Origin: Basidiobolus meristosporus CBS 931.73
Taxonomy: Eukaryota; Basidiobolomycota; Basidiobolomycetes; Basidiobolales; Basidiobolaceae
DNA length: 64,000 bases
Reading direction: 5' to 3'
Assembly (NCBI GenBank): GCA_002104905.1
Contig: MCFE01000254.1
Coordinates: 1 to 64,000 of the forward strand
The stretch's first letter is position 1, and the number at the start of each line of letters is the position of its first letter. Below the pieces are notes generated by a model. It searched no databases. It was not told where the DNA came from and saw nothing but the letters and a program-made list of their open reading frames with translations. Of the stretch, positions 45,599-57,385 are shown in pieces. The position numbers were made by a program, and so were the translations under genes.

Positions 45599-45961
45599 AA
45601 TATTGGACTATTTGGTATCATTCAGCATCTAAAAACTTACTCAGCAATTCTAGACTAGTCTTAGTCACTGTAGGACTCATATACTGCCTTAACTTTGCCA
45701 CTTCCTCCAGATTTATGATCTTATGATTATTCCGCTAAAGTCAGGATCAAATTAGCACTATTACCAAACATTATGTACTAACCCTGAAACTGTTACAGAA
45801 TGCTCCTGAATATTGAGAAACCCTCCCTACTCAGTGTTACAGCTGTATTACTTCTACAAAGGTATAAATACTGAGCTTCTTTAGGAATAAACAACAGTTC
45901 AACTATTATCACTATTTCTTGATAAGTTCCTTGTATCCAAATCACTTCTTAAATTGCAACA
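45593..45961 (+). repeat. 3' LTR of copia B1
   Basis: 369 bp, preceded by the polypurine run GAGGGGGAG. Ends AAATTGCAACA. Confidence 0.9.
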
Positions 45962-48601
45962 GGAAGTACTTTGATAAGCAATGATGACCAACAAAAGAGA
46001 TATCCAAGACCCTATAAAGGCAACAGCAACCTGTCTTGCAACTACTGTAAAAGGAAAGGACACACATCAGACCAGTGTCTCAAAAAGAGAGATAATCAGG
46101 AAAAGATGACTGAATATGCAAATGATACAACAACTGAAGATAGTCTATTCATATCTGCACTAAATATGACTACATACAAATATAATCACACATGGTATTT
46201 TGATTCTGGAGCATTGCAACACTTTATACACCAAAAAGAACTTTTTATCCAATATCAAGAAATTGCAATTAGGAAGGTTTCATGGGCAACAATATAACAC
46301 TTGATGCAGTGGGAGAAGTAACTATCAAAGTAAACCTTAGAAGCAGTGTAGGAAGCCCTACACTGACCTTTAAAGAAGTACCATATATACCAGAAATAGC
46401 CAAGAACCTACTATCTGTAAGAAAGGCCACTGCAGAAGGACTCAGTATCAGCTTGACAATTCTGGATGCAGGATCAATGATCAAAGTGGTGAACATACTT
46501 CTTTGGGTCTCAGAGATCAGAGTCTATAGAGATTGACTTATATTTATCATCACTTAAAGCTAGAATAAGTAACTGAAATGAAGAAACACCAATCCTTTGG
46601 CACAGGATATTTGGACACATCAATTTTTATTATTTGTGCAAAATAATCAATGATCAGCAAATTTCTGGAGTAAAAACCAATCCCCAGCTAATAAGGAGCA
46701 CTGTGAAGCCTGCATATATGGGAAAAAGGCCAGATAACTATTGAAGAGCTCTGGGTAAATCAGGATTAAGAAATGATTGGATCTAACTCACTCAGATCCG
46801 TGTAGAGCTATACAAATTTCTTCTTAGGCAGGATATAGTTTTCAACCAGTATTATTGATGATTATACAGGATGCATATAATTCTGCATCATGAAGAGAAA
46901 GGAAGAAGCTCTGTCTGAGCTTGGGGAGTTTAAAGCCATGGTGGAAAGAGAAACTGGCAAAGAAATCAAGAAAATGCACTCAGATAAGGGTGCAGAATAA
47001 ACCTCAAAGCTGTTCATCCACTACTACAAAATTTATAGGATAAAGCAAGAGACTACTGTACCATACTCCTGCAGCAAAATGCAGTTGCAGAATGTGCAAA
47101 CAGCTCCATAATTGATATGGCAAGATCTATGACTCATGATCAAAAATTATCCTATGATTTTTGGGCAGAATCAGTAGTCAAAGCTGTATATCTTAGAAAT
47201 AGGAGCTGTAGCACAATACCTAGTGACTTTACTCCACTTAAAGCATGGTATGAGTACAGAGCAAGTGTAGAACACCTAAGAACACTTGGGTTTACAGCAC
47301 ATGCCAAGAGACTGCTGGAAAATTGGTCAAAATTTGAGGCAAGACTTATAAAATGCATATTTTTGGGCTATAGCATTGAGAATAAAGCAAACAGACTCTA
47401 CAATACCAAAGCAAAGACGCTTACCAAGTCCAGGGATGTGCTGTTTGGTGAAAATTCAAAATATTCACAAAAATGACATCACATGATGACAATATTCTAA
47501 TCTCAAATCAACCAATAGTCAGGATTGCATTGGAGCAATACAATGACAACCTCTTTACTCCCAAGAACTCTACAACTGTGGTTCAGCCTGATGCAGTGCC
47601 CAGGAATATCCCAGATATCATCATCCCAGTATCAGATGCCAGGAGATCCAACTGGACAGGAAATAGCTCATGTTACTATATTGATGAGGGTACAAACTCA
47701 GCCTATGCCTATTCAGTCCATATTGATGAAGCCCAGATAGAAAATATACTTGAAACTTAGTCAAATTACCAATTAACCAAAAATCAATTGGATGTGCATG
47801 GGTCTTTGAGATAAAGTACAAGGCTGATAGTACAGTTGAAAGATACAAAGCAAGATTTGTGACCAAATGATACTCTCAAATAAAAGGACTTGACTATACA
47901 GAAACCTTTGTGCTAGTAGCCAGATTTAATTCCATCAGATTAAAATTGGCTATTGCAGCAAAATATATAATTTTTATTCATCAAATGGATGTAAAAACTG
48001 CATTTTTGAATGGAGAACTTGATGAGAACATGTATATGGAACAGCCCAATGGGTTTGTTAACCAAGATAACCCCCATTTGGTCTACAAGCTCAAAAAAAA
48101 ACCTTTATATGATCTCAAACAATCACTAAGAACATGGAGTTGCAAGATAGATTCTTATTTCAAACCTTTGAGTTTTAGAAGAAGTAATGCTAAGTACAGT
48201 GCAAGCTATAAGCCAGATAAAGCAATTTAGTTCTGTTAACTCTATAAGTGGAGGATCTTATTGTAGCCGCCAATAGCATAGAAACATTGGAAGAAACTAA
48301 ATCCAGCCTGTCTGATGAGTTCAAAAAGTCCAATCTGGGAGAACTCAGTTACTACTTAAGAACAAAGTTGTCCAAAAATGGAAGTAGCTAGACTACCACC
48401 CCAAGCCAATCTAAGTAAACTCAAGATATACTATAGAAGTACCAAATGGAAGACTGTAAGCAGGTAGCTATCCCAATGGAGACCAACCTTAGCTAGGTGA
48501 AAGCCTGACCAATTCAAGAGAGCTTAGTGCCATCTGAGTGCCCTGACATTCCTTATCAATTAGTAGTTGGCAGTTGGATGTATATTATGCTTGGAATATG
48601 C
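45962..48601 (+). pseudogene. copia A5 gag C-terminus to RT, decayed
   Basis: Continuation of A5 after B1. Zinc knuckle CNYCKRKGHTSDQC near 46040; protease FDSGALQHF near 46200; integrase with many frameshifts (46570-47350) but SYDFWAESV and GYSIENKA readable; linker (47470-47760). RT follows with FIHQMDVKTAFLNGELDE and the catalytic region near 48240 destroyed. It ends in RT at 48601, where LTR B of copy B3 begins. Confidence 0.85.
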
Positions 48602-48969
48602 TGTTGCAATTTAAGAAGTGATTTGAATATAAGGAACTTACCAAGATATAGTGATAATAGTTGAACTATTGTTCATTCACAAAGTGGATCAGTATTTATA
48701 CCTTTGTAGAAGTAATACAGCTGTAACACTAAGAAAGGGGGGTTTCTCAACATTCAGGAGCATTCTGAAACAATCTCAGGGTTAGTACATAATGTTTGGC
48801 AAAAAGTGTTAATTTGATCTTCACTATAGGGTAATAATCATAGGATCATAGATGTGAAGAATCTGGCAAAGTTGGGGCCACAAACAAGTCCTAAAGTGAC
48901 CAAGACTAGGCCAGAATTGTTAAGTAAATTTTTTGATGCAAAATGATACCAAATAGTTCAATATTTCAA
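48602..48969 (-). repeat. 3' LTR of copia B3
   Basis: TGTTGCAATTTAAGAAG to AATATTTCAAG in minus orientation, ~368 bp. Next to it GCTCTCCATTAACTAAAC is the reverse of the internal 3' end. Confidence 0.85.
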
Positions 48970-49208
48970 GCTCTCCATTAACTAAACAATCTCTTAATCC
49001 TAATTCCTCTGTGAGATTCTCAGATTGTGGTCTAACCAGTGGTTTTATCAGTATATCTGCCACCATTTTGTCAGTTGGACAGTAAGCTAATTCTACTAAG
49101 TTATTTTTACAGCTTCCCTCACAAAGTGGTGTTGTATATCTATGTGCTTAGTCCTGGCATGATTAGTAGAATTCCTAGCTAATGCAATACAACTTTAATT
49201 ATATTTGT

Positions 49209-49576
49209 TGTTACAAGTCTGGGTATAAGAGTTGTCAAGGAATAGGGAGTTTAGCTAGTATTGTATTCACTAAAACTTGAACTGATCTTTATTGAGATTC
49301 CAGCAGCTCCTTATATACATTTTGCCAGATCAATTGCTGACTGATTGTATTTCCCAATGTAGGCTGTGGCTGATGACACACTGGATTGCATCATCATCAC
49401 TCAATAAGATCCTACCTAATATATCAATTTCTGTCTGATAAAGATATGCTGATTCATTTGCTGAGTATTACTACTGATTTGATAGATAATACTGATATAC
49501 TGATGACCTAAACATATAACTAATTGATTTGACTAAAAACTGATCTAACTTAAATATTCAAGCAGTAGATCATATA
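49209..49576 (-). repeat. 3' LTR of the miniature Ty3 element
   Basis: TGTTACAAGTCTGGG to AGATCATATA. The inner end is slightly decayed. The reverse strand has AAGGGAGAA just inside, a probable polypurine tract. Confidence 0.8.
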
Positions 49577-50104
49577 TTCTCCCTTACTAAAGTTGAGAGG
49601 GTTCTCCTGAATCTCTTTTCTTGCAATACAATATCTTGATGGTTCAGTATTATCAGCAAGTCTTGCAAGCTTAAGTCTGTTCCTATACACTAAGTCTTCC
49701 CAGATATTGCCTTGTTTGTCCACTAGTTGGTAAGTTGTAAATGGACATTCTCTAATGATCTTGAGTGGTCCTGTCCATTGTGGCTCAAGCTTCTTCCAAG
49801 TGTTATATCTTAGCAATACAAAGTTCCCAACTGTCAATTCTTCTGGTGCTATAGTCTTATCAAATCCCTGCTTCATCTTTTCTGCACTTTGAGATACTTT
49901 GGTCTGTACCTCTTGATGTCTTTGTTCCAGTTGCTGGTGTATACTTGGCTGACTGAGCTCATCATGTAAGGTGTCTGTAATCTTGGGTTGTGTGAGATCT
50001 CCTGGAATCCTTGGTTCACATCCATAAACTGAGTAAGATGACAATTGTTGAGGGAGGCCTCTTCTTTCTTCAGGAGGGATGTTTCTGATTATTGCTGCTA
50101 CCAA
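49550..50104 (-). CDS. Ty3 integrase C-terminal domain, open fragment
   Basis: A 184-codon open minus frame between the two LTRs. It starts VAAIIRNIPPEERRG, then YSVYGCEPRIPGD, a coiled-coil-like stretch rich in Glu/Gln, then VGNFVLLRYNTWKKLEPQW and GPLKIIRECPFTTYQLVD. That is the GPY/F-type C-terminal module of Ty3 integrases, which binds DNA. The frame overlaps the 3' LTR by ~25 bases. There is no true start: the open frame begins at the LTR edge. No catalytic residues, and it is not expected to act alone. Notably it has no stop in 184 codons while its neighbours are full of them. Confidence 0.75.
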   Translation of the reverse strand: MVAAIIRNIPPEERRGLPQQLSSYSVYGCEPRIPGDLTQPKITDTLHDELSQPSIHQQLEQRHQEVQTKVSQSAEKMKQGFDKTIAPEELTVGNFVLLRYNTWKKLEPQWTGPLKIIRECPFTTYQLVDKQGNIWEDLVYRNRLKLARLADNTEPSRYCIARKEIQENPLNFSKGEYMIYCLNI

Positions 50105-50473
50105 TGCTACAAGTCTTGGTATAAGAGTTTTAGAGGAATAGGGAGTTTAGCTAGTATTGTATTCATTAAAACTTGAACTGATCTTTATTGAGATTCCAGC
50201 AGCTGCTTATATACATTTTGCCAGATCAACTACTGACTAATTGTATTTCCCAATGTTGGCTGTGGCTGATGACACATTTGATTGCATCATCATCACCCAA
50301 TAAGATCCTACTTAGTATAACTATTTCTGTCTGATAAAGATATGCTGATTCATTTGCTGAGTAATGCTACTGATTTGATAGGTAACACTGATACACTGAT
50401 AACCTAAACATATAAATAACTGATTTGGCTAAAAACTGATCTAACTTAAGCATTTAAGTGGCAGATCATAACA
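50105..50473 (-). repeat. 5' LTR of the miniature Ty3 element
   Basis: 369 bp, TGCTACAAGTCTTGG to AGATCATAACA. The reverse-strand sequence just inside, TTGGTAGCAGC, shares TGGTAGC with the Ty3-type primer site for the 3' end of initiator tRNA-Met, but it also reads as coding, so this is uncertain. Confidence 0.8.
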
Positions 50474-51025
50474 TTGTAAATACATGTTGTTTCATCCATA
50501 TTAAAGCCTAAGTCTTTGAATAATTTCTGTAGCCATATAGCCTCCTTAGTTACTTGGCAAGTAGCCATGTATTCAGCTTCATTTGTAGAAAGGGCCACAG
50601 TTGGTTGTTTCTGGCAATTCCAAGCAATTGCTGCACCAGCATAAAGAGATATATACCCAGTTGTAGAGCATCTGTCAATCAGATCTCTACCCTGATCTGA
50701 GTTACTGTAACCATCAACTTTCTGCCTATTAGCTGCTCCAGAGTACACTAGTACCATATTTATGGTACCTTATAGATATCTGAAAATCCGCTTAACTGCT
50801 GTAATTTGACCTGATCCATAATTCTGCATGAATTGACTAACTATTCCAACTGCCACTGCAGTATCTTGCTTTGTAGACACCATCAAGTACATCAGGTTAC
50901 CAGCCATTGATTGATAGGAAACGTTTTGGTCCATATTTGAGCTGTTTTCACCAGAAACTGGCTGAGATTTGCTCAATTTCAAATTATTGTCCATTGGGTA
51001 GCTGCAGGCTTGCAATTTTCCATTT

Positions 51026-52705
51026 TAGAGCAAAATATCCTTATGAACCTATATTTTGTACTGGAATTGAGTCTGCATTTCCTGGATTATTCTCTTCTGC
51101 TGCACAAAAAGTTGTCCTTCTTTTTTGATTGTCAGAAGTGATTGTCAGCCATAAGCTTCCATCAGGTCTGTTATCAGCTTGTAGAAGACATTTTCTCTCA
51201 TAAGGTTGTCCTAACAATACCTCAATAGTGGGTCCATTGGCAACAATGAAAAAGGGAGAAGTAACCCTGATTCCTCCAGCTTCAATTGTCACAGAGTGAC
51301 AAAGTCCAAGCATCTTCTCTGTTGCACCTGTAGCAGTTCTCATATTCCAGTCAACTTCTGTCAATGGTAATTTGATTTTTCAATAGTCATTGCAGTTATA
51401 GCATTGATTTCTGATCCAGAATCAAAAACACATTCCACTGATAACTTTCTGTGTGATTGCAGTAGTGTCATTCTTATATTAAGATTGCAAGTGTTCTTTT
51501 TGGATTTTTGATGTTTTTGGCTGTACTGGTATTTCAACAACTGGCTGATTTCTCTTGGTGGTAAATACTCATCTAGGATCGCTCTTGGAAGAGATATATT
51601 TTCTCTTATCAATAAGGCAGTCAAATTCTTCAACTTCCTCTTTTTCCTTTAGATATTCTTGGACCTGCCCTGATGGGTCTGATATTGTGAGTATGTAACA
51701 TTCATTGCTTGGAATTTCTGCAGTCTTTTGGATTTGTATAAAATTTAATGTTGTGGTGCTTTTACTTGATTCTTCTTGAGCAAGTATATAGGACCTCATT
51801 CCACCGTAACCTTGGTTGATAGGCAAGGGGTTTCCTGCAATATCACAGATCTTCCCATAGCAATTAGTCATAACTTTATGACTGTCAATAATGATATTCA
51901 ATATTTGACAACCATAACAACTATGTTCAGCAGATTCACAGTACACACAATATTTGGTTTGCTGTGGATAATTACTGGCTGTTTTGGGATTTTATGTTCT
52001 TGCCTTGTTGATGCTTGATGATGGTACACCTTGAGAGTCTAACTTAAGCGCCAGTTTTCCTGATGCATCAACTAACTCATTAACCTGATTACTTTGTGGG
52101 CTATTTGTACAATGAAGAATTTGTTTAGCTGGGGTGGGAATCCTCATTTGAGTATTGAGGGAATCCATGACTTGTCTCCCTAATTGATAGTTTAACACCA
52201 TTTGTTTAACACTGTTGTAGGAGCTAGTAGCCTGAACTTGCTGGCTAATGGCATTATGTATCTCAGGAGGCATATTCATCAGAAAATAGTTTCTTTGATA
52301 AAATCTTGGAATTCCAATAGCCACTTCAACATGCCTTGCTTTTGACTAAAACTTTTGAATGCACTTTTGCAAGGTTTGGGTCATGTTGTAAGGCATTTGT
52401 AGCTCATTTAGTGTAACAAACTGTGCTTCCTTTTGGTACTCAGCTAAAATAGCTTGTTGAGCAGTGTCCAAGTTATAGTCAGTGCCAACAGATACCTCAA
52501 ATGGATTGAAACTTTGTAAGAATCTTGATACTTCAACTTTGCAGAGAAACAGAAAGAACTGAATTTTGTTCTTGTGTGATAGCGCAAATGCTGCAACTTT
52601 ATTGTTAAACTCTTCTAGAAACTCAGCAACATTCTCTCCTGAGAATTTTACTGGGATGGCACCCTTGAAAGTGGCTATTATTGCTGGGAGTGGTGTGTTG
52701 GTCAT
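51026..52705 (-). pseudogene. Ty3 gag-protease fragment
   Basis: Minus strand from ATG 52703-52705. Gag of ~230 codons (IPVKFSGENVAEFLEEFNNK), broken by a stop at ~52346, then a CX2CX4HX4C knuckle CVYCESAEHSCYGC near 51920, and an acidic linker. Protease follows with VFDSGSEINAITA near 51420 and TSPFFIVANG, then LLGQPYERKC near 51200, the flap and C-terminal blocks of a Ty3 protease. It ends at 51026 with no RT. The frames run 52705-52346, 52324-51992, 51946-51569, 51633-51361 and 51364-51041, so only a few frameshifts. Whether it belongs to the same Ty3 family as the LTRs at 49-50 kb cannot be shown here. Confidence 0.85.
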
Positions 52706-53159
52706 TCTTGTAATGTTTGTTGATGCTTGTAAAGTGAAAGGTTCAAACTACCCAGGTCCTCCACCAAATTCTTGTTGTATTGTATTATGACATAGGCACA
52801 GCACCTGTGAGAATATCACATGATATGATGGGCTGGCTCAAAAGTTACACGCAATCAAAGTCACAATAGTAATCCTAGCAATAGTGGCCTAGTATATGTA
52901 ATAATTGGGCTCTTTTGGTCATAAATTCTTAAGTACTGCTTCAAATGAGCTGTAACTTGAAACATGTGTTGGCTACTGCATGTTCTGTATGACATAATAT
53001 TCTTGGGTGGATTGCCTGTCAGAGTCTGGAGTATTTGTCATTTAAAGTTGGATTTTCTTGATCTTTGACTTGTATATTACAATAGCAAAAAGCAAAATAA
53101 GGAAATGGGTGCAATATTGGTTTTGATATATTGTAGTAATGGAATACTTTCCATTACCA
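52706..53159. other. Ty3 leader or unassigned DNA
   Basis: Upstream of Ty3 gag on the minus strand. The sequence TGGTGGAGGACCTGGG (reverse strand, ~52755-52770) has the TGG start expected of a primer-binding site, and TGTTGTATTG just beyond could be an LTR edge, but no second LTR confirms it. The rest shows nothing recognisable. Confidence 0.3.
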
Positions 53160-53217
53160 CAGATCTAAGTGACTAAGTTAGGTGAATGTTAAGGTGGAAT
53201 TACAGATTTTTGCAACA
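53160..53217 (-). repeat. 3' LTR of copia A6, remnant
   Basis: Only the last 58 bases of an LTR A in minus orientation (AGATCTAAGTGACTAAG to TTTTTGCAACA). Followed by CTCCCACTCAGCC, the reverse of the polypurine tract. Confidence 0.8.
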
Positions 53218-56200
53218 CTCCCACTCAGCCAAATGCTCATACCAACTAGTCCCAATTTTGACCTAAGATATTTAAACTTGTTTCTTGCTAATGGTTTGGT
53301 AAATATGTCTGCAATCATTTCATCTGAAGGATAGTAAGTTAAGCTAACTAAGTTATTCTCTATAGCTTCATGTATGAAATGATGTCTAATATCTATGTGC
53401 TCAGCTCTAGCATGAAAAGCTGGATTTCCACTTAATTGTATACACCCTGAATATCTTAAAAAAAGTAATAGGCCTTTTTTGATATATGTTTAAATCTGTA
53501 AAAAGCTTTCTTAGCTGCATTGCTTCTTTTGTAGATTCACATGCTGACATATACTCTGCCTCTGTGGTAGAAAGTGCTATGGTTGGTTGCATCCTTGAAT
53601 TACATGAAAGATGTATCCTATGGTGGATCTTCTGTCTGCCAGGTTTTGTCCCCAGTCAGCATCAGTTTATCCCACAAGATCCAGTTCTTAATCCTTATAA
53701 GTGTATCTTAAGCGGATATCAGTAGTTCCTTTTAGGTATCTAAAAATCCGCTCAACTGCTGCAATATGATCAGATCCATAGTTCTGATTATGCTGCCTGA
53801 CAACTCCCACTGAATGTGAGATGACTGGACATGTTCCAAGCATGATGTATATCAGACTTCCAACTGTAGATTGATAAGAAAAGTCAGGGCTTTCAGATGG
53901 CATCACGCTATCTTGATTTGGTTGAGTTTTACCAAGTTAAGGTTTGTCTCCATTGGGGTAGCTGCCAGCTTAAAGTCTTTTGTTTTGAGCTTCTTCAGTA
54001 TATCTTCAATATACTTGGATTGGCTTAGGGTAATGGTCTGGGTACCTCTGCCTATGGAAAGCTTAATCCCTGGGTAGTAACTGAGTTCTCCTAGATTGGA
54101 CATCTTGAACTCCTTAGAAAGGCTGGATTTAGTCTCTTGCAATGTTGCTAGGTTATTGGAGGCTGTAATAAGATCATCTACATTTAAAGCTAATAGAACT
54201 GGACTTGCTCTATCTGGCTTATAGTATGTACCATAGTCAGTTTTACTCCTTTTGAAACTCAGAGACTCCAAAGAAGGATCTATCTTACAATTCCAGGCTC
54301 TTGGTGATTGCTTAAGACCATATAGAGACTTTTTAAGCTTGCAGACCAAATGGGGTCTATCTTGGTCAACAAACCCATCAGGCTGGTCCATATACATATC
54401 CTTATCAAGTTCTCCACTGAAAAATGCAGTTCTTGCATCCATTTGATGAATAAATGACTTATATTTGGCTGCAATAGCCAATAGTAATCTGATGGAATTA
54501 AACTTGGCTACCTGTGCAAAGGTCTCAGTCTAGTCAACTCCTTTTGTTTGAGAGTATCCTTTGGTCGCAAGTCTTGCTTTGTATCTTTCAATTGTACCAT
54601 CAGCCTTGTATTTTGTCTTGAAGACCCATCTGCATCCAATTGATTTTTGGTTGATTGGTAATTTGACCAAGTCCCAAGTTTGTTGTTCCATTAGGGCCTG
54701 AAATTCCTCAGTCATTGCAGATCTCCAAAGCTTTGTCTGAGGGCTATTTAGGGCTGCTTTTACAGCCTGGGGTTCATCAATATGAACTGAATAGGCAGAG
54801 GCTATGCTTTACCCTCACTGATATAGTAATTTGGGCTCTCTCTGGTCTGATTGGATCTCCAGGCAATTGATACTGAAGTGATCACTTCTGAGATATTCCT
54901 GGGCACTGCTTCAGGCAGAACCATGGTTTTAGAGTCATCTGGAGTGAAAAGATCTTCATTGTTTTGCTCTGATTCAATCCTGACAGTTGGTGGACTTGAG
55001 ATCAGATTTTTGTCATCATCTGATGTTGTTTTTTGTAAATATTTTGAATATTCCTCAAACAGCACTTGCCTGGACTTGATTGACTTCTTTGCTTTGGTAC
55101 TGTAGAGTCTGTGTGTATTACTCTCATTGCAGTAGCCCAAAAATATGCATTTTACATGTTTTGGCTCACATTTGGCTGATTTCCAGGCAGCTTCTTGGCA
55201 TATACTCTACACCCAAATATTCTTAGATATTCTGCACATGGTCTGTATCCATACCATGCCTCATATGGTGTGGAACTAGAAAATATTCACTTATAACTCC
55301 TATTTTTAAGGTATCCAGCTGTGGCAACTGATTCCACCCAAAAATCAGAGGGAAATTTTTGATCATAGATATTGCCATATTAATTATTGCTCTGTTTGCA
55401 CGTTCTGCTATTCCATTTGGCTGTGGGGAGTAGAGTACAGTAGTCACTTGCTTTATCCCAAGAATCTTGCAGAAGTGGATGAAGAGTTTTGAAATATATT
55501 CTCCACCATTGTCAGAGAATATTTTCTTGATTTTTTACTAGTTACTCTCTCCACCATGGCTTTAAGCTCCCTGAACTTGGACAGAGCTTTTTCCTTTTTC
55601 TCCATGAAGTAGTCCCATGTGCTTCTTGTATAATCATCAATAAAAGTGATTAAATACTTCATCTTACCTAAGGATTAATTTTGCATAGGTTCACACAGAT
55701 GTGTGTGAATTAGATCTAATTTTTTGTTAGGTTTGATTAAGCCAGAGCTCTTGAACGGTTGTCTGGCATGTTTCCTATATATGCAGGCCTCACAGTGCCC
55801 CTAATCAGCTGAGGGATCATTTTATACTCCAGAAATTAGCTGATCTTTGATCATTTTGCGCAAATAATCAAAATTGATTTGCCCAAATCTCCTGTGCCAA
55901 AGCATTGGTGTTTCTTCATTTAAGTTACTTATATTGGCTTCTAGATATGCTGGAATATAAGTCAACTTGTATAGATTCTGATATCTGATACCCAAAGCAA
56001 TATGGGCACCATTTTGATCAGTGATTTTGCATCCAGAACTGTCAAAGTTGAAACTGAGTCCTTCTGCATTGGCCTTGCTTACATATAGATGGTTCTTGGC
56101 TATTCCTGGTACATAGAGTACTTCTTTGAAAGTCAGAGTATGGCTTCCTTCACTATTTCTAAGGTTTACTTGGGCAATTCCTTCTCCCACTGCATCAAGT

Positions 56201-57166
56201 GTTCTATTGTCACCCACTAAAACCTTCTAAATTGGAATTTCTTGATATTGGGTAAAATGTTCTTTTTGGTGTGAGAAGTGTTGAGATGCTTCAGAGTCAA
56301 TATACCATGTCTGAGAATCCTTGTTTGTGCTTGTATTTAGTGCAGATATGAAGAGCCCATCATCAGTTGTTGCAGCATTTCCACATTCAGGCTTCTTTTG
56401 TTGATTATCTCTCTTTTTGAGACACCAGTCTGATGTGTGTCCTTTCCTTTTGCAGTAGTTGCAAAACAGGCTGCTGCTGCCTTTGTAGGGTTTTGGGTAC
56501 CTCCTTTGTTGGTTATCATTGCTTATTAAAGCATTTTCTTCTTCCTTCTCATTGGTGCTTGATTTTCTTAATTCTTCATCCAGAAGCCTTCCAAATCTGT
56601 AACTTAAGTTCAAATCTTCAGTTTGGGACTCTAGAGCTGATACAAGGCCCTGGAACTTGTCTGTCAGGCTATTCAGGATGGCAACTATCATATCCTCATC
56701 AGTTGTTGTTACACCCACAGATTCCATCTCATTTACCAGCAGGGTAACTCTGTAAATTAGATTTTTCATTTGTTCTCCTGGCTGCATTTTTGTAGTAAAG
56801 AATTTTTGACTCAGATATATTTTCTTAGCAGCTGAGCATGACTGATAGGTGTCTTTTAATGCCTTCCAGGCATTCTTTACTGTTTTTTGCTCTTGAGCAT
56901 TGAATTTACAATTTGTCTTTAACATTATTGCACATGCAGTTAAAGGCACTTTTTTCGTTCTTCTGGTACTTTGAGGCTGTCTTTCCCATGTTTTTGGGAG
57001 GGCATTCTTCCCCCATGACAATATCCCAAAGGCCTCTTTCTTGTAGCAGCATTTTCATCTTCACCTTCCACACTTGGTAGTTAGATCCATGCAACTTTTC
57101 AGCCAAGGGAAAAATTCTAGTAATAGCAGTAGTAGACATTGCAGAGAGTGACAGCTTGGGGCTCAT
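53218..57166 (-). pseudogene. copia A6 gag-pol, moderately decayed
   Basis: Minus strand from the ATG inside the primer-binding site (57164-57166) down to 53218. Gag in two frames (57166-56906, 57021-56227); zinc knuckle CNYCKRKGHTSDWC near 56450. The protease box reads DSEASQHF (catalytic-motif Gly replaced by Glu). Integrase: CCHH/HHCC region near 55900, then DDYTRSTWDYFMEKKEKA and QPNGIAERANRA. RT: FFSGELDKDMYMDQPDGF, with VDDLITASNN (the catalytic Tyr reads Asn, NVDD). RNase H: SACESTKEAMQLRKLF. About ten frame breaks. All domains are recognisable and closest to A2. Confidence 0.88.
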
Positions 57167-57170
57167 AACC

Positions 57171-57385
57171 TGTTAACAGAGTCTTAGAGATGTTGAAAGT
57201 GATTGGGAGGACAAGTAGATTATGTGGTTTTCACTTAATAGGTTATTGAATGTAAAAGTTGTATTTATACTTTTACATTGTCTTGGCATTAAAAACATGT
57301 ATAATAGGTTAAGATAGGTCCCAAGAGCATGTGTGCAAAGTTTGGGGATGTTTGGATAACTTGAGAATTTTCATGTTCTAGGTAC
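57171..57385 (-). repeat. 5' LTR of copia A6, cut by copia A7
   Basis: TGTTAACAGAGTCTTAG to GTTCTAGGTAC, ~215 bases. The remainder is displaced by A7, which starts at 57386, and would lie beyond the window. Adjacent reverse-strand GGTTATGAGCCCC is an unmutated primer-binding site. Confidence 0.85.

Larger units (their letters stand above)
41276..45961 (+). mobile_element. Ty1/copia retrotransposon B1, structurally complete
   Basis: 4686 bp with two 369-bp LTRs that differ at about nine positions by eye (roughly 2-3%), and target duplication GAAAG (41271-41275) / GGAAG (45962-45966) with one substitution. Inserted in Gag of copia A5. All domains are in order but the polyprotein has about eight breaks, so it is structurally complete and coding-dead. 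Best representative of family B. Confidence 0.93.
38872..48601 (+). mobile_element. copia A5, decayed host of four nested insertions
   Basis: Plus-strand copia A whose pieces are 38872-39146, 39513-40202, 41251-41275 and 45962-48601. In between lie a Ty3 solo LTR, a ~1-kb candidate solo LTR and complete copia B1. Its 3' end is cut at 48601 within RT by the LTR of copia B3. No 3' LTR. The pieces, joined in order, are collinear with A2, which proves the nesting. Confidence 0.88.
49209..50473 (-). mobile_element. miniature Ty3 element: LTR - 0.53 kb - LTR
   Basis: 1265 bp. Two LTRs in the same orientation enclose only ~530 bases. TTGT flanks both ends (49205-49208 and 50474-50477), and removal restores the copia B3 sequence. 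The whole unit therefore inserted as one, or a full element later lost most of its interior. The only coding content is an integrase C-terminus. Confidence 0.88.
48970..51025 (-). pseudogene. copia B3 RNase H-RT end, split by a mini Ty3 element
   Basis: Minus-strand 3' part of a copia B Pol: 48970-49208 and 50478-51025, separated by the Ty3 unit. The second piece reads STNEAEYMATCQVTKEAIWLQK, then SYQSMAGNLMYLMVSTKQDTA and PMDNNLKLSKSQ. It stops at ~51025, in the RT-RNase H connection, against a Ty3 gag-protease fragment. The rest of B3 is absent. Confidence 0.85.

Noticed and set aside
50085-50104. TTGGTAGCAGC next to the mini Ty3 LTR as a definite primer-binding site
   Set aside because: Only TGGTAGC matches the initiator tRNA 3' end, and the same bases read as in-frame integrase codons; not strong enough to call.
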